Part shown: positions 48,320-61,270 of the stretch, piece after piece
Layout of the letters: each line of letters starts with the position of its first letter
Numbering within the stretch: the stretch's first letter is position 1
NCBI GenBank assembly: GCA_019454045.1
Contig: SKCR01033465.1
Span: 36,687-100,686, forward strand
Length of the DNA: 64,000 bases
Direction: 5' to 3'
Source of the DNA: Zanthoxylum bungeanum
Taxonomy: Eukaryota; Streptophyta; Magnoliopsida; Sapindales; Rutaceae
Program-made: the position numbers and the translations under genes
Notes under the pieces: generated by a model
Database searches by the model: none
The model's input: only the letters and a program-made list of their open reading frames with translations
What the model was told of the DNA's origin: nothing

Positions 48320-49583
48320 AATGTAGTTGTTGCTCTCCATGCGGTTTTCCTAAGAGGAATACCAATATGCAGTGATAAGTGGGAGGAAAGTAAAACTCGA
48401 TGAAAATCAGAGTAATACTATTCCAGGCACCGATTCCTTAATGGAACACAAACAGTTCATCAGGGATGAAACTGTACCACAATCTTCGAATACACAAGAA
48501 CCGCGCAAGTCGGAGAGAGTCAGAAAATAACCTGGAAGGTATGGGTTTCTGATCTCACCTCATGAAGATGTCAATCTTATTGAGGAATACAAACTGGCTA
48601 CATATGAGGAAGTGATACAAGGTATCGACTCCCGATTATGGCAAAGTGCCATGATGTTCGAAATGGATTCCATGTATATCAACCAAGTTTGGACGCTGGT
48701 TGTTGTACCGGAAGGCATTGTGCCTATTGGTACTATATGAGTCTTCAAGGAAGATATACATGGATGGCAACAGACCAACGTACAAAGCTAGGCTTGTAGC
48801 GAAAATGTATCGTTATCAACATTGTGTCGATTACAACGAAACCTTTTACTCGTTGCCATGGTTAAATCCATTTGGATAATGCTTGCTAATGCTGCATGTT
48901 TCATTTATGAAATATGGCAGCTGAACGTCAAAATCATTTTCCTTAAAAGGAAACCTTTTGGAGGATGTTTACAACATCCGGACGGTTTTGTCATACCAAA
49001 ACATGCAAACAAGGTTTGCAAGTTAATTCGATCCATTTATGGATTATAGCAAGCATCGCGTTCTTGGAACTATCATTTTGATGTAATCATAATGGTATAT
49101 GATGTAATTGAAAACAAAGATGATTCTTGTGTATATAAGAAGGTTAGTGGGAGCGCACTGACAATGATTGTCCTATATAATGATGATATATCATTTCTTG
49201 GAAATGACATTCCCATAATACAATCGGTGAAAGCTTGGCTTTCAAGAAAATTCTCCATAGAATACTTGAGAGAGAAAACCTTTATTCTAGGAATAAGGAT
49301 CTATTGGGATAGATCTAAAAGTTGTTGGCACTCTCCGAGAACTCGTACATTGAAACATATGTATGTGACCTGGTGTCTCATATGCTTTGAGCATAAGGAG
49401 TCACAATCAGGCCAATCCAAGTGATAGTCACTGGATTGATGTTAAGAACACCCTTAAGTATCTTAGAGGAACTAAGGATGCTTTCTTAAGCTATGGAGAA
49501 GGAGAACTTGAAGTGACTGGGTTCACTGCTGCAAGTTTCCAAACCGACAAAAATGACTATAAGTCATAATAAGGGTACTATAT
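48320..49583 (+). pseudogene. B2 reverse transcriptase and RNase H remnant
   Basis: Copia pol wording survives in pieces: YKARLVAKMY near 48780, a degraded YVDD box reading LYNDD near 49170, KAWLSRKFS, FILGIRIYWDR near 49285-49310, and WIDVKNTLKYLRGTKDAF followed by FTAASFQTDKND near 49430-49560. Several stops and shifts separate the pieces. The copy is cut at 49583 by A3 and continues at 51809 with GTVSWKSS-type RNase H wording. Confidence 0.82.
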
Positions 49584-51803
49584 TGTAGGACATAGAACTT
49601 GACGACGCTGTTCTAGGCTCGCGACCTAGTTGGGAGTACGGAATAGCTCGCGGGGAACTAAACCGGAGAAATAACATGGAGTCGCCACCCGGTGTGAACC
49701 GGGACAAAGGTTTAAGGCCGCATTCACCCCTCGCAAGGGAAAACCTCAAACCTGTTAGGTTCGGAATGGTCCCTTACTTATGCCACTTGTAATGATGTGA
49801 TTTGTGCAATATCTTAACCGAATCTACGCAACATGCTCAAGAACAACCTATATCCAGTTCATGCTCATAAAGATAAATCATGTGTCTAAGTTTGCATGCT
49901 TGGAAAGTAAGTCATCATAACACACGACAACACACGACAATCTCATGAATATTTTTCAATTATATAATGCGAAATGCAATCAACAACATAAACTTAATGC
50001 AAATTCCAAAGGCAAAACGAATAACTAATCATGCTTAAAAATAAACAACTAAATCATGCTAAAAAAATTAAATAACATACTAGACTAAATCATACTCGAA
50101 TCCAAGGTTGGATGAAACGAAATATGTGTGTCTCTCAAGTAGTACGCGGCGTTGTATCCCGAGTGCAGACTGCACTACCGTCCATTCGGATTCGGCTACG
50201 GAATTTACGTCCGGGTTTCCATCCAATATACCACAAAAGAGAACACGCATTCCGTTCATCCGGAATTCACATTATGCTTCAACAAACGACTCTCATGCGA
50301 TAATATTTTTAAAATAAATGAAAGATAATAAATAAAAAGGTGCCCTCAGGTCTAACCTCTTTTTTCGTCTCACGAAAGGGCGTTACACGGCCGTCGGAAG
50401 GGTCAATACTCCGCAACTTTTCTGGTTCACTAATCCAATGTTTTTCCTCGCTATTTTGCTATTTGGGCTGCTGTTTTCACTCCGTTTCGCTGCTGTTTTT
50501 ATTGTATTTTATGGTCACCAATTCTTGGTAAATCGGGGACTATTTTGGCGGTTTTGGAGGTGTGTTAGAGGCAGTTTTCGTCACTGTTTGGGGCAGTTTT
50601 TAGATGATTTTTCAGTGCAGTTTCTGAGCAATTCAGGGTCCAATGTACGGCAGTTTTGTGTCCAAGGTGCAGAAATTTTGGAGGGGGCTGTTAAAGGTCT
50701 TGGTCTTCAGCTCGTGTGAAGGCAGTGGGCGTTGTTGCGTAAAAGGCAGCTGGCCTGTTCGTGGGGCAAAGGCTGAGTGGTTGGCGAGAGAGTGAGGGCC
50801 GTTGAGTGTGTGCGTAAGGCAGGTTTTGTGAGGGGGCATGTCAGTGGGCTAGGTGTTGGCAGTTTGTGATGAGGAGGCGTGATGGTGTGAATCAATATGG
50901 CAGGTTGAGTAATGTGTGAAAGGCTTATGCGTGGCAAGGGGAGTGAGGGGCAAAGGTTGCTCGGTAATTTGTTTTGTTGTCAGTGGAGGCTGTGTGATGC
51001 GCTAAGGGCTGTGTGTGCAATTTGTGTGTGGCTGTGTGGCAAGGCGTGAGAGGTTTGATGAAGGCAATGTGAGTCGAATTTGTGTGTGAATGGGCTTAGA
51101 ATATTATGGTTGATTTTGTGATAATGAGCCAGCAAGGGCAGGTTTAGGGTTATTATTTTGTGTGTTTTTTTTTGTGTGAATCTGCCAGGGTTTAATGTGT
51201 TGGTGAATGGTTCTTTTTATAGGCAAATGGATGGGGGTTATCCTTGTTTGGGAAGGAGAAGGATTTGTGTATTAATTGAGAGATATTTTTAATTATTATG
51301 TGATAGGGAAAATCTTTAATTAGAGGAATTGATTTGATTTGTTCTTTTTAATTAAGGATATGATTTATTTAAATTGGTAGGTGATTTAATTAAATTAGGA
51401 ATGTGATTTATTTTAATTAGGAATGTTATTTATGGAATTTAATTTGAATCTTTTAATTTGGGAAAGGAATTTAATTTGTGACATGTGTTTTAATTTAATT
51501 GGATTTATTTAGTTTAGGAATGTGATTTAATTTAATTTAATTTAAGTTTAATTTAATTAGTTTTAATTTAATTTGTGACATGCATTTTAAATGTTTTAAT
51601 TTATTTTGGATGGGCTTGGTGCGTTTAAAAACAAAGGTCCAACAAGCGAACCCGAAGCGAAACAAGCGAGTTAAATCTGACAAAATGCTAATTTCCAACT
51701 TTTCCCTTCCAACGTCCATTTCTCGCGGCTTTCACAACTAAAGAGGTAGTGTCTCCATACGAGACTCATCATCAGGCTAATATGCAAAAATGCAGTGCCT
51801 ACA
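49584..51803 (-). mobile_element. Family A solo LTR, copy A3, inverted
   Basis: This is 2220 bp with a TATAT duplication at 49579-49583 and 51804-51808. Inverted relative to A1 and A2, it starts TGTAGGACATAGAACTTG and ends GCAGTGCCTACA on the plus strand. A minus-strand TATA-like box (TATAAAAA) lies at 51214-51221. It is inserted in the RNase H region of B2; the empty site is preserved in B1 (GGGTACGTATATAGTTTG near 58902). GT-rich non-coding sequence fills about 50,690-51,180. Confidence 0.94.
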
Positions 51804-51808
51804 TATAT

Positions 51809-52194
51809 AGTTTGAATAACGGAACAGTGAGCTGGAAATCTTCCAAGTAAGACATTGTTGCCGAATAAACAACAAAAGTGGAATATTGCTGCAGCTGAGG
51901 CAACAATAGAAACGATTTGGATCTATAATAATCCTAATTAGATTAGGAGTAGTTCTGTTAGTAGCTGAGCTAGGCTACAACACAGGCTAAAGAATTAATG
52001 GTCTCATCAACGATCCAAGTATATACTTCAACTATTCATCTGATTCATTCGGATCATACATCGTGGCGATGTGATGATCGAATAAATCACATCAGATGAT
52101 AACCTTGCAAATCTGCTGATGAAAGCAGTTTCTCAGCAGAAGTTTGAGCGACCCGTACATAGTTCAAGTGTAGGACACTTAAGTGATTGGCTAT
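51809..52194 (+). pseudogene. B2 RNase H remnant, right part
   Basis: This continues the frame cut by A3: sequence coding GTVSWKSSK-like wording and IAAAEA-like wording near 51890. It ends at the polypurine tract AGGCCAAGTGGGAGAT (52195-52210). It is degraded by stops. Confidence 0.8.
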
Positions 52195-52210
52195 AGGCCA
52201 AGTGGGAGAT

Positions 52211-54173
52211 TGTTGGACAATTATGACTCATATCATCACTATTTGTACAGAACATGGTGTTGTTGTACAAATTAACTATGTGACAAAGGAAATTGCTCTT
52301 TGATCATTTGTAATTGGATTACCAAAATACATAAATGATAAAAGTACATATGATTAGTTCCGGATTAATAAGTATGAGACAGTATGAATCCACTAAGGTT
52401 TAATCATTAAAACATCTCTAGTCGTAGTATTATCGAGATTGGACATCGATAATGTGGAATAGACTAGTATTGCACTTGTGCGCGTTGTGGGAGCATAACG
52501 GCATAGTTTTCATATATTTAAGTATTGGATACTTATGCAAGTGTGATAGGAGGTTGTGTTTACCGATGGTACGGAAACAGCTTCGCTCTGGATATACCCC
52601 TCGGAATTCCATTGGTAGTATGACTATGTGTCTATGGAAGTCCGAATCAGGGTAGGTGTATTTGGTCTTAAATTGAGACTTGCATCGCTAATACTTGCGA
52701 CAATCAATATACTTTGGTTTTGATCGTCCAGGGCTTTAACAAGTTCTGTGTACGCCTCTTCTGGGTATATTGAGAATCGTAGTGTATTGGGTGTGATGTC
52801 AAGATGGAAGTATCACTCCAGTCATATGGAGATGACGATCACGCAGGATACGGAACTAGTACTCTTATGTACTGCAGTCATCGGGATAATATGACTAGGT
52901 CATGATTATCCGATTATAGAGACTAGTTACCAGAGATCTGATATATGCTTCGTACGGGGCAGACACAATTTCAGCCCCAGGCCTTGTATGTGACATCCGA
53001 TATTGGATCGCAATACGCAATACTACGTACATTACGCCTGATACAGATTATATATTCCTTTAAGAATATTTCTGGAGAATTGGGTAGGCATGGTGCTTTG
53101 CTAGAAGCCAATCATGTCTCGTAAATCGGTAAAAATGTAGTACTAGGTACGTACGTATCGGATAGTTCGACGACCGGATTTACTGCCAACATATCCAAGG
53201 ATCTCATGGGTCGCTTCCCGAAGATTCACCGATGACGTATGACTTGGACATAATTAATCTGAGATTAATTATAAGAGAGAGAAAATTAATCTAAGATTAA
53301 TTGCGGAGAAATTTTATCTGGGATAAAATTCTATTTAAAGAGAGAGAACGATTAATTTGGAATTAATCGATAAAATAATATATTCGATATATTAAACAAA
53401 ATTAGATTTCGATGCGGAATTAAAATTATATTTTAATTCGAGCGAACGAGTTAATTTAGAATTAATTCGCAAGCGACGTGAATAGTAATTTTGATAGGCA
53501 TAATTATTTAATTAAATTTGATTTAATTACGTCGCAACGGAAAATTCGTTAATTTGGAATTAACGAACCCAAGCCCAGGATGTATTGTGGGCCCACTAGG
53601 ATTTTGAATCAAGTGGGGCCCACACAAGTCACATCACAAGTCATATCACTAGTCAACTTTATCTAACTTTTTGGTTGATGTAAGTTTTTGGAGATTGCTT
53701 GTTTATTACACAAGCTTGACTTGTACTAATTTTTGGAAATTTTTTGGTAAATGGTATTTGTTTTTTGAAATAAAAAAAACAACACACTTCATCTTCTCTT
53801 CTCTCCTCACTCACGGCTTAGAGCCAATTTTTTCTCTCTTCTACTGGCTTGGCCGAGAGTCATACAAGGATAAGGAAATAATTTGTTGTAAATTTTTCCA
53901 AGTGCTAGCACACTAAAGAGATCATTCAAAGGTGATAGGGAAACCTTTCCCATGAACTTGGAATCAACATCAAAGCTTGGAGCTTGGAGATCAAATTCAA
54001 AGAGGAGTTTGTAGCACAACACAAGGGTTTGGCCGAATACATCAATGAGCAAAATTTTGTTGTTCAAAGCATCCAGTTAGCCGATCAAAGTGTGTATTTT
54101 CCGCTACTTTACTTTGTTGTATTCACACATTTCATTGCTTAATTGATCTTGGTTTGACCTAGAAAACCCAACA
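52211..54173 (+). repeat. 3' LTR of B2
   Basis: This is 1963 bp, TGTTGGACAATT...GAAAACCCAACA, closely matching the 5' LTR (32293-34236). Inverted ATTAATCT.AGATTAAT motifs lie at about 53250-53370. It is followed by GCCTT and the resumed B1 leader. Confidence 0.93.
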
Positions 54174-54178
54174 GCCTT

Positions 54179-56045
54179 AAGAATTAATTGAAAGCCCATT
54201 GGACTTTAATTGAATAGTATTAGATAATAATTGGGCCTTTGAGACCCACAAAGATTGGATTTGGAATCCAAGTCTAAAAGGCACTATTGAAAGTGTAATT
54301 ATTTAATTTGGAATTAAATATGAATTAGTATTGAATGCAATTTAAATTGGATTTAAAATTGTAGTTCGATATAATTCAAGAATACATACTTTGAGTATTT
54401 ATTCTTAAACGAGTTTGACTCGCGCAAATCAAATCGTTGTTTGAACATTGGATGGTCATTAATCAAAGATTAATTAATTGGATTACATTGATTGATAACA
54501 TGTTTTGTGTGAATACTTGGATGTATGAATGAATAATGTATATCAGATGGATATTAGACGGGTGAGGGCAATTTTGGAAATTATTGTAATAAATTTAGAA
54601 TTTATTAAATTGGACCTGCGTGTCCAGCCTATTACCTCTTTTCTCATTGTATTTCTCTTCTCACCTATTCCCCTCAATGTAAATGAGGTTTCTTTAGAAG
54701 TATTATGTAATTGGGTAGAAGTATGAATAGTGCTAGCGGGAGATAGGAAATGGAGAGATTTGTTCTAGGAACAATTTGTTGTATATCCATCCGCATATCA
54801 TTATTAATTTTATCGCGCCTTATTATGCTTTTAGAATGCGCTTAAGGGTGTATGATGAGACCTAATCAAAGATAATAAATTGGTTGCCAATTTACGCGAA
54901 AAACCCTCATTTTATATTAAGCGTTTTTCCTTCCATTGAGTGATTCTCTCTCAAGATCCAAGATTGGCATTGGTTTGTGGCCAAAGTCAAGACCTTTTTC
55001 CATCGCGGATGTGTTTGAATCATGAAGGCCTCGTTCCATATCGTACGCCTTGGGCAAGTTGTGATTTGTTGGCCAAAGTCAATGTCACTTCTTATTCATC
55101 GGCCTCGATTACGAAGCTTTCCCACTGTCAATGGGTCACGCTTAACTGGTTTCATTAAGCTTGTTGAGCCAAAGCCAAGGCTTAGTTGATTCAGAGGAAA
55201 AATGTTAGGGAATATATTGGATATATTGGCATATATTGGATATATGTTTCGGACTTGGAAGTCCACCTACTGGATCTAGGAATTGGATGTGATCCAATTG
55301 ATCTTAGAGATCTACCTAGTTAAGTTTCATACAATTTGTTGGCCAAAGTCAAGGTTGTGTGTTATTTAACGGGATCCTAGCCCACTAGGAAACTAGGTTT
55401 CCCGAGTACTCAACAGAGGGTTAGAGGCTCGCCGAAAAATAGTGGGAGGCAAATATTAAATTTGCAATTTCATTTAGAACTTGCCAATACGCGCTCATTT
55501 CTGTTTCGTCATTAAAAAATTTATATATATTAGTTGGACTAATATTCAATTGTTGTTTTAATTAAACAGTTGGACTGTATTCAAACTACTTCATTTATAG
55601 TTGATTATATAATTGGATTATAGTAATTAATATATTTGAATTTAACCAATCAAATAGTAGTTGATTATATAGTTAGACTATAGTAATCTTTATATTCGAT
55701 TGTATATGAAATCGTTGATTGGATAGTTGGACTATTGGAATCAAGATAACTGAAAGATTAGCGTTTAAAACATAATCCGGGTGAAAATGTCTTTAAGCGG
55801 CTTCAATTTTCAAATTGGGAAAAGAACCTCAGGATAGTCTTGGGAGCCAAGAAGTTACTTTATTTAATAGAGTGACATCTCGGGCCTGAGCCAGGAGTTG
55901 AGCAAATAGTGGAGCATGAGCTTTGGAAGACTCATAGTGATGATAACTTTAGTGCTCAATCTGTTATACTTGCCGCAAAGACTCCTTAATTTCTTCGACA
56001 TATTTAAGGATTATATCCTTATAGTATGATATTGAAATTGAAGGA
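54179..56045 (+). other. B1 leader, right part
   Basis: The leader resumes after B2 with TAAGAATTAATTGAAAGCCC. It holds three diverged copies of the TTGTTGGCCAAAGTCAAG motif (54974, 55066 and 55336) and a GTTGGACTA-type array at about 55530-55745, in the same order as in B2 and B3. No protein family is recognised. Confidence 0.8.
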
Positions 56046-59000
56046 TCTACATAGATCTATTCTTAGATCTTAGAAGTACTGATTGCAAAAGAAAACTCTT
56101 GGAGAGTTAATGGCTATGCTCAAGGAGACAGAGCCAGAGCTTGCAAAAGGGCAAGAAGCGCAAGGCACATCTTACTTCAACATCCCAGAAGGTCAAGGCT
56201 TGGCCGAAGGTTTCTAGAGATGTGAAAACGGGTAAAGGCAAAATCGTCACAGTCTTCTGGGAAGACAAAGGACATATCCCAAGATTTCTGCCTAAACTGT
56301 GGCAAACGGGGTCACTGGAAGCGTGACTGTCGTATGGACAATGCAGACATGAAGGAAGTGAAGGCGGGACAAGGTTTTGACTTCGAGGATGTTTGTTATA
56401 AACATGTTCACTACTGGTTTTAAAATTGGATTTTTGATACTAGAAGTGGTACATGAATATATGTACTGATGTGCGGGATCTGCTGATAAGCAGGATACTG
56501 GCTTAAGATGAGATCAACCTGCGAGTCAGAAACGGGACGAGAGTCACTGTTTTGACCATAGGAACCTAAGTTTTGGAACTGCCCTTTCGGCATGTACTTA
56601 AATTATGAGATTGTTATAATGTATCTAGTTTGACTAGAAACATTATCTGTATATCTAGTTTAACTCGTTGCGGGTATACCTTTATATTATAGAACACTAA
56701 GTGTTTTGTTTATAAAGATGATATTGGGATAAGCACATTATATGTGAATAACAATATTTATATTTTGAATATAAATGAATCTCAAACATATAATATGACA
56801 AACAAAAGCTCAAACTGAATAAATCTGTTGAGACTTAAAACTGGCATTGTTGTCTGGGACACGTTAACAAGACTCGTATATCCACACTTTTGAAGAGTGG
56901 GTATTAGGACGGATTTGATTCTAATTCAAATGATGTCTACGAATCTAGTTTGTTAGGCAAAGTGCCTAAAACACCTTTTACTTGGTAAAAGTGCAAGTGC
57001 CACCTATCTGTTAGCCCTCGTTCATAGTGACGTAAGTGGGCCCATGTCTAGCTAGGCTAGAGGTAAATATGAATACTTCGTAACTTTTACGGATGTGGCA
57101 TCGCATTACGGTTATGTGTATCTTATGAAACACAAGTCAGAAACTTTTGAGTAATTCAAAGAGTTTCGACACGAAGTAAGAAAACAGACCGCTAAAAGTA
57201 TTAAAAACATTACGGTCGGACCATAGTGTAAATACTTAAACATATAAGTTTCTCGATTACTTGAAAGAGTATGGTATTCTTTCACAGTGGACTCCTCCCG
57301 AAACACCTCAATTTGACGGTGTGTCCGAACAGAGAAACCGAACTTTGTTGGACATGGTAAGGTTAATGATGAGTCACTCTGAGCTACCAATTTCCTTCAC
57401 GGGATACACATTAAACAGTGCAATACTTATTTTGAATAAGGTGCCATGAAAATCTGTTAGACAGACTTCATGTTAGATATGAACGGGAAAGAAACTGGGT
57501 TTCTCATTCCTGAAGATTTGGGAATGTTGGGCATACGCTAAATGTTTGGATGATACCAAACTAGAACCCAAATCGGACAAGTGCCTATTTGTAATTGGAT
57601 ATCCTAGGGAAACCAAAGTATAGTACTTATACAACTCACAAGAGAACAGTGTAATCGTTGCTCTCCATGCGGTTTTCCTAAGAGGAATACCTATATGCAG
57701 TGGTAAGTGGGAGGAAAGTAAAACTCGATGAAAATCAGAGTAATACTGTTCCAAGCACCGACTCCTTTACGGAACACGAACAGTTTATCAGGGATGAAAC
57801 TGTACCAATAATCTTTGAATACACAAGAACCACGTAAGTCAGAGAGAGTCAGAAAACAACCTGGGAGGTATGGGTTTCTGATATCACCTCATGTAGATAT
57901 CAATCTTATTGAGGAAGATGAACTGACTACGTATGAGGAAGTGATACAAGGTATCGACTCCTTTTATGGCAAAGTGTCATGAAGTCCGAAATGGATTCCA
58001 TGTATACCAACTAAGTTTGGACACTGGTTGATGTACCAGAAGGCATTGTGCCTATTGGTAATAAATAAGTCTTCAAGGAAGACATACATGGATGGCAACA
58101 TACAAACGTACAAAGCTAGGCTTGTAGTGAAAGGGTATCGTCAACGACATAGTGTCGACTAAGATGAAATTTTTTCACCTGTTGCCATGATTAAATCCAT
58201 TTGGATAAGGCTTGCTAATGCTGCATATTTCATTCATGAAATATGGCATATGGACGTCAAAATCACTTTCCTTAACGGAAACCTTTAGGAGAATGTTTAC
58301 AACATCATGACGGTTTTGTCGTGCCGGAACATGCAAACAAGGTTTGCAAGTTAAATTGATCCATTTATGGATTGAAGTAAGCATTGTGTTCTTGGAACCA
58401 ACGTTTTGATGATATTATAATGGTATATGACTTCATTCAAAACGATAATGATTCTTGTGTATATAAGGAGGTTAATGGGAGCGCACTGACAATGATTGTC
58501 CTATAAGATGATGATGTATTGCTTCACAGTAATGACATTCCCATATTAGCAATCGGTGAAAGCATGGCTTTCATTAAAATTCTCCATGGAATACTTGGGA
58601 GAGGCAACCTTTATTCTAGGAAAAAGGATCTACTGGGATAGATATAAAAGTTGTTGGCACTCTCCGAGAACTCGTACATTGAAAGATATGTATGTGACCT
58701 GGTGTCTTATATGCTTTGAGCATATGGAGTAACAATCAGGCCGATCCAAGTGATAGTCACTGGATTGCTGTTAAGAACATCCTTGAGTATCTTAGACGAA
58801 CTAAGGATGTGTTCTTAATTTATGGAGAATGAGAACTTGAAGTGACTAGGTTCACCGCTGCAAGTTTCCAAACTGACAAAGACGACTGTAAGTCGCAATA
58901 AGGGTACGTATATAGTTTGAAAAATGGAACAGTGAGCTGGAAATCTTCCAAGCAAGATATTATTGCCGAATAAATAACAAAAGTGGAACATTGTTGCAAC

Positions 59001-59300
59001 TGAGGAAGCAAAAGAAGCAATTTTGGATCTATATAATCCTAATTGGATTAGTTATAGTTCTGTTAGCAGCTGAGCTAGGCCACAACACAGGCTAAAGAAT
59101 TAACGGTCTCATCAATGATCCAAGTATGTACTTCAAATGGTTTCAACTGATTGTTCAGATCATACATCGTGGCGATGTGATGATCGAATAAAACAAATCA
59201 AATGATAACATTGTAAATCCGATGACGAAAGCTGTTTCCCAGCAGAAGTTTGAGCGACCCGTACATATTTCAGGTGTAGGACACTTGAGTGATTGGCTAT
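56046..59300 (+). pseudogene. B1 gag-pol remnant
   Basis: A complete CCHC zinc knuckle, CLNCGKRGHWKRDC, is encoded at 56289-56330. Integrase wording lies at 57261-57449 (TPPETPQFDGVSEQRNRTLLDMVR, keeping the third catalytic Glu). RT wording (YKARLV, MDVKITFLNGN) and a degraded YVDD region run from about 58,090 to 58,640. RNase H wording (WIAVKNILEYL, FTAASFQTDKDD, GTVSWKSSKQD) runs from about 58,755 to 58,990. Stops and shifts are present throughout, so no functional product is expected. Domain order is normal for copia. Confidence 0.85.
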
Positions 59301-59316
59301 AGGCCAAGTGGGAGAT

Positions 59317-61265
59317 TGTTGGACAATTATGACCCATAACATCATTATTTGTACAGAACATTGTGTTGTTGTACAAATAAACTATGTGACAAAGGAAATT
59401 GCTCTTTTATCATTTGTAATTGGATTACCGGGATATATAAATGATAAAAGTCCATATGATTAGTAACAGATTAATAAGATATGAGATAGTATTAATCCAC
59501 TAAGGTTTAATCATTAAATATCCCTAGTTGTAGTATTATCGAGACTGGACATCGATAATGCGGAATAGACTAGTATTACACTTGTGCGTGTTATGGAGGC
59601 ATAATGGCATAGTTCTCATATATTTGGGTATTAGATATTCATGCAAGTGTAATAGGAGCATCTGTTTACCGATGGTATGGAAACAGCTTCGCTCTGGATA
59701 GACCCATCGGAATCCCATTGGTAGTATGACTATGTGTCTATGGGAGTCTGAATCAGGGTAGGTGTATTTGGTCTTAACCTGAGACTTGCATGTTCTGGTC
59801 GTCCGGGGCTTTAACATGTTCTGTGTACGCCTCTTCTGGGTATACTGAGAATCGTAGTGTATTGGATGTGATGTCGAGATGGAAGTATCACTTCAGTCAT
59901 ATGGAGATGATGATCACGCAGGATACGGAACTAGTACTCTTTAGTACTGCAGTCATCGGGATAATATGACTAGGTCATGATTATCCGATTAAGAGACTAG
60001 TTACCAGAGATCCGATATATGCTTCGTACGGGGTAGACACAATTCCTGCCCCAGGCCTAGCATGTGATATCGATACTGGATCGTAATACGTAATACTATG
60101 TATACTACGCCTGACAAAGATTACATATTCCTTTACAGAATATTTCTGGAGAATTGGGTAGGCACGGTGCTTTGCTAGAAGCCAACCATGTCTTGTAAAT
60201 CGGTAAGAATATGGTACTGGGTACGCACGTATTCGGATAGTCCGATGACCGTATTTACTGCCAACATATTCAGGGATCTCTTGGGTCGCCTCCCAAAGAT
60301 TCACTGATGATATTTGACTTGAACATAATTAATCTGGGATTAATTATGAGAGAGAGAGTTTATTTGGGATTAATCACGGTAATATTAATCTGGGAATTAA
60401 TTAACAAAAGAGAGAATTAATCTGGGATTAATTGCATCAAGAATTAATTTGGGATTAATTCGACGAGAAGAGAGAACGCGATTAATTTGGAATTAATCGG
60501 TAAAATAAATTTAATAGTTAAATTAGATTTTACTATTTAATTTTTTTTAATTGGGCTAAAATAATATATTAGATATATTAATTGAAATTAGATTTCAATG
60601 TGGAATTAAAAATTGGATTTTAATTCAAGCGAACGAATTAATTTGGAATTAATTCGCGAGCGACTTCCGTAATAATTTTGCTAGGCATTATTATTTAATT
60701 AATTAGATTTAATTACGTTGCAACGGAGAATTCGTTTAATCGGATTAAACGAAACCGAGCCCGGAGTGTGTTGAGTAAGCCCACTTGAATTTTGAATTTA
60801 AAGTGGGGCCCACCAACTTACATCACTTGTCATTCAGGTTGATGGAAGTGGTTGAGAGCTTTAGTGAAAGCTTCTCCAACACACTTTGTTTTTTGTTTTG
60901 CTTTTGAAAAAGCATATACACATTTTGTGTGAGTGGACATGGTCAATTGGTTTTAGAAACACAAAAAACACAAAATTATATCTCTCCATTTTTCTTCTTT
61001 TGGCCGAAACTTCAAGGCTTCTCCATGGAATTTTTGTTTCAAAAATTCAAGCTTACTAGCACATTTAGAGTCAAATGAAGATGATAGGGAGACTCACCCG
61101 AGAGTTTGGAACTCGATCTCAAGCTCCGAAGCTTCCAACACATCCAACAAAGATGGAATTTTTGAAATCTCTTCAACCAATCAATGTGAGTATTCTGCAA
61201 CTCTCTTGGTAATTCACACACAAATCACTCTTAGAGATCATTGGCATGTTCTAGGAACACTTACA
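59317..61265 (+). repeat. 3' LTR of B1
   Basis: This is 1949 bp, paired with 29569-31559. It is preceded by the polypurine tract at 59301-59316 and followed by the CGCCG duplication. It lacks the long T run of the 5' LTR. It is colinear with the 5' LTR except for short indels, including about 50 bases missing near 59788. Confidence 0.93.
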
Positions 61266-61270
61266 CGCCG

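Larger units (their letters stand above)
32293..54173 (+). mobile_element. Ty1/copia element B2, split by B3 and A3
   Basis: The 5' LTR is 32293-34236, the 3' LTR is 52211-54173, the PBS is 34238-34249 and the polypurine tract is 52195-52210. The right flank has GCCTT (54174-54178). On the left the sequence reads GCCTTGTTGG, so one T is shared or lost between the duplication and the LTR. The empty target is visible in B2's own leader (CCATGCCTTATAAATTAATTG near 34969), matching the B1 join. Subtracting B3 and A3 leaves about 9.78 kb. Pol remnants are heavily mutated. Confidence 0.92.
29569..61265 (+). mobile_element. Ty1/copia element B1, split by B2
   Basis: The 5' LTR is 29569-31559 and the 3' LTR is 59317-61265, both TGTTGGACAATT...GAACACTTACA. 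CGCCG duplications lie at 29564-29568 and 61266-61270. A PBS matching initiator tRNA-Met lies at 31561-31572 and a polypurine tract at 59301-59316. After removing B2 (32293-54173 plus one duplication) the element is about 9.81 kb, the same as B2 and B3. Coding remnants of gag, integrase, RT and RNase H survive at 56,050-59,000 but are full of stops. It is a dead copy. Confidence 0.93.
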
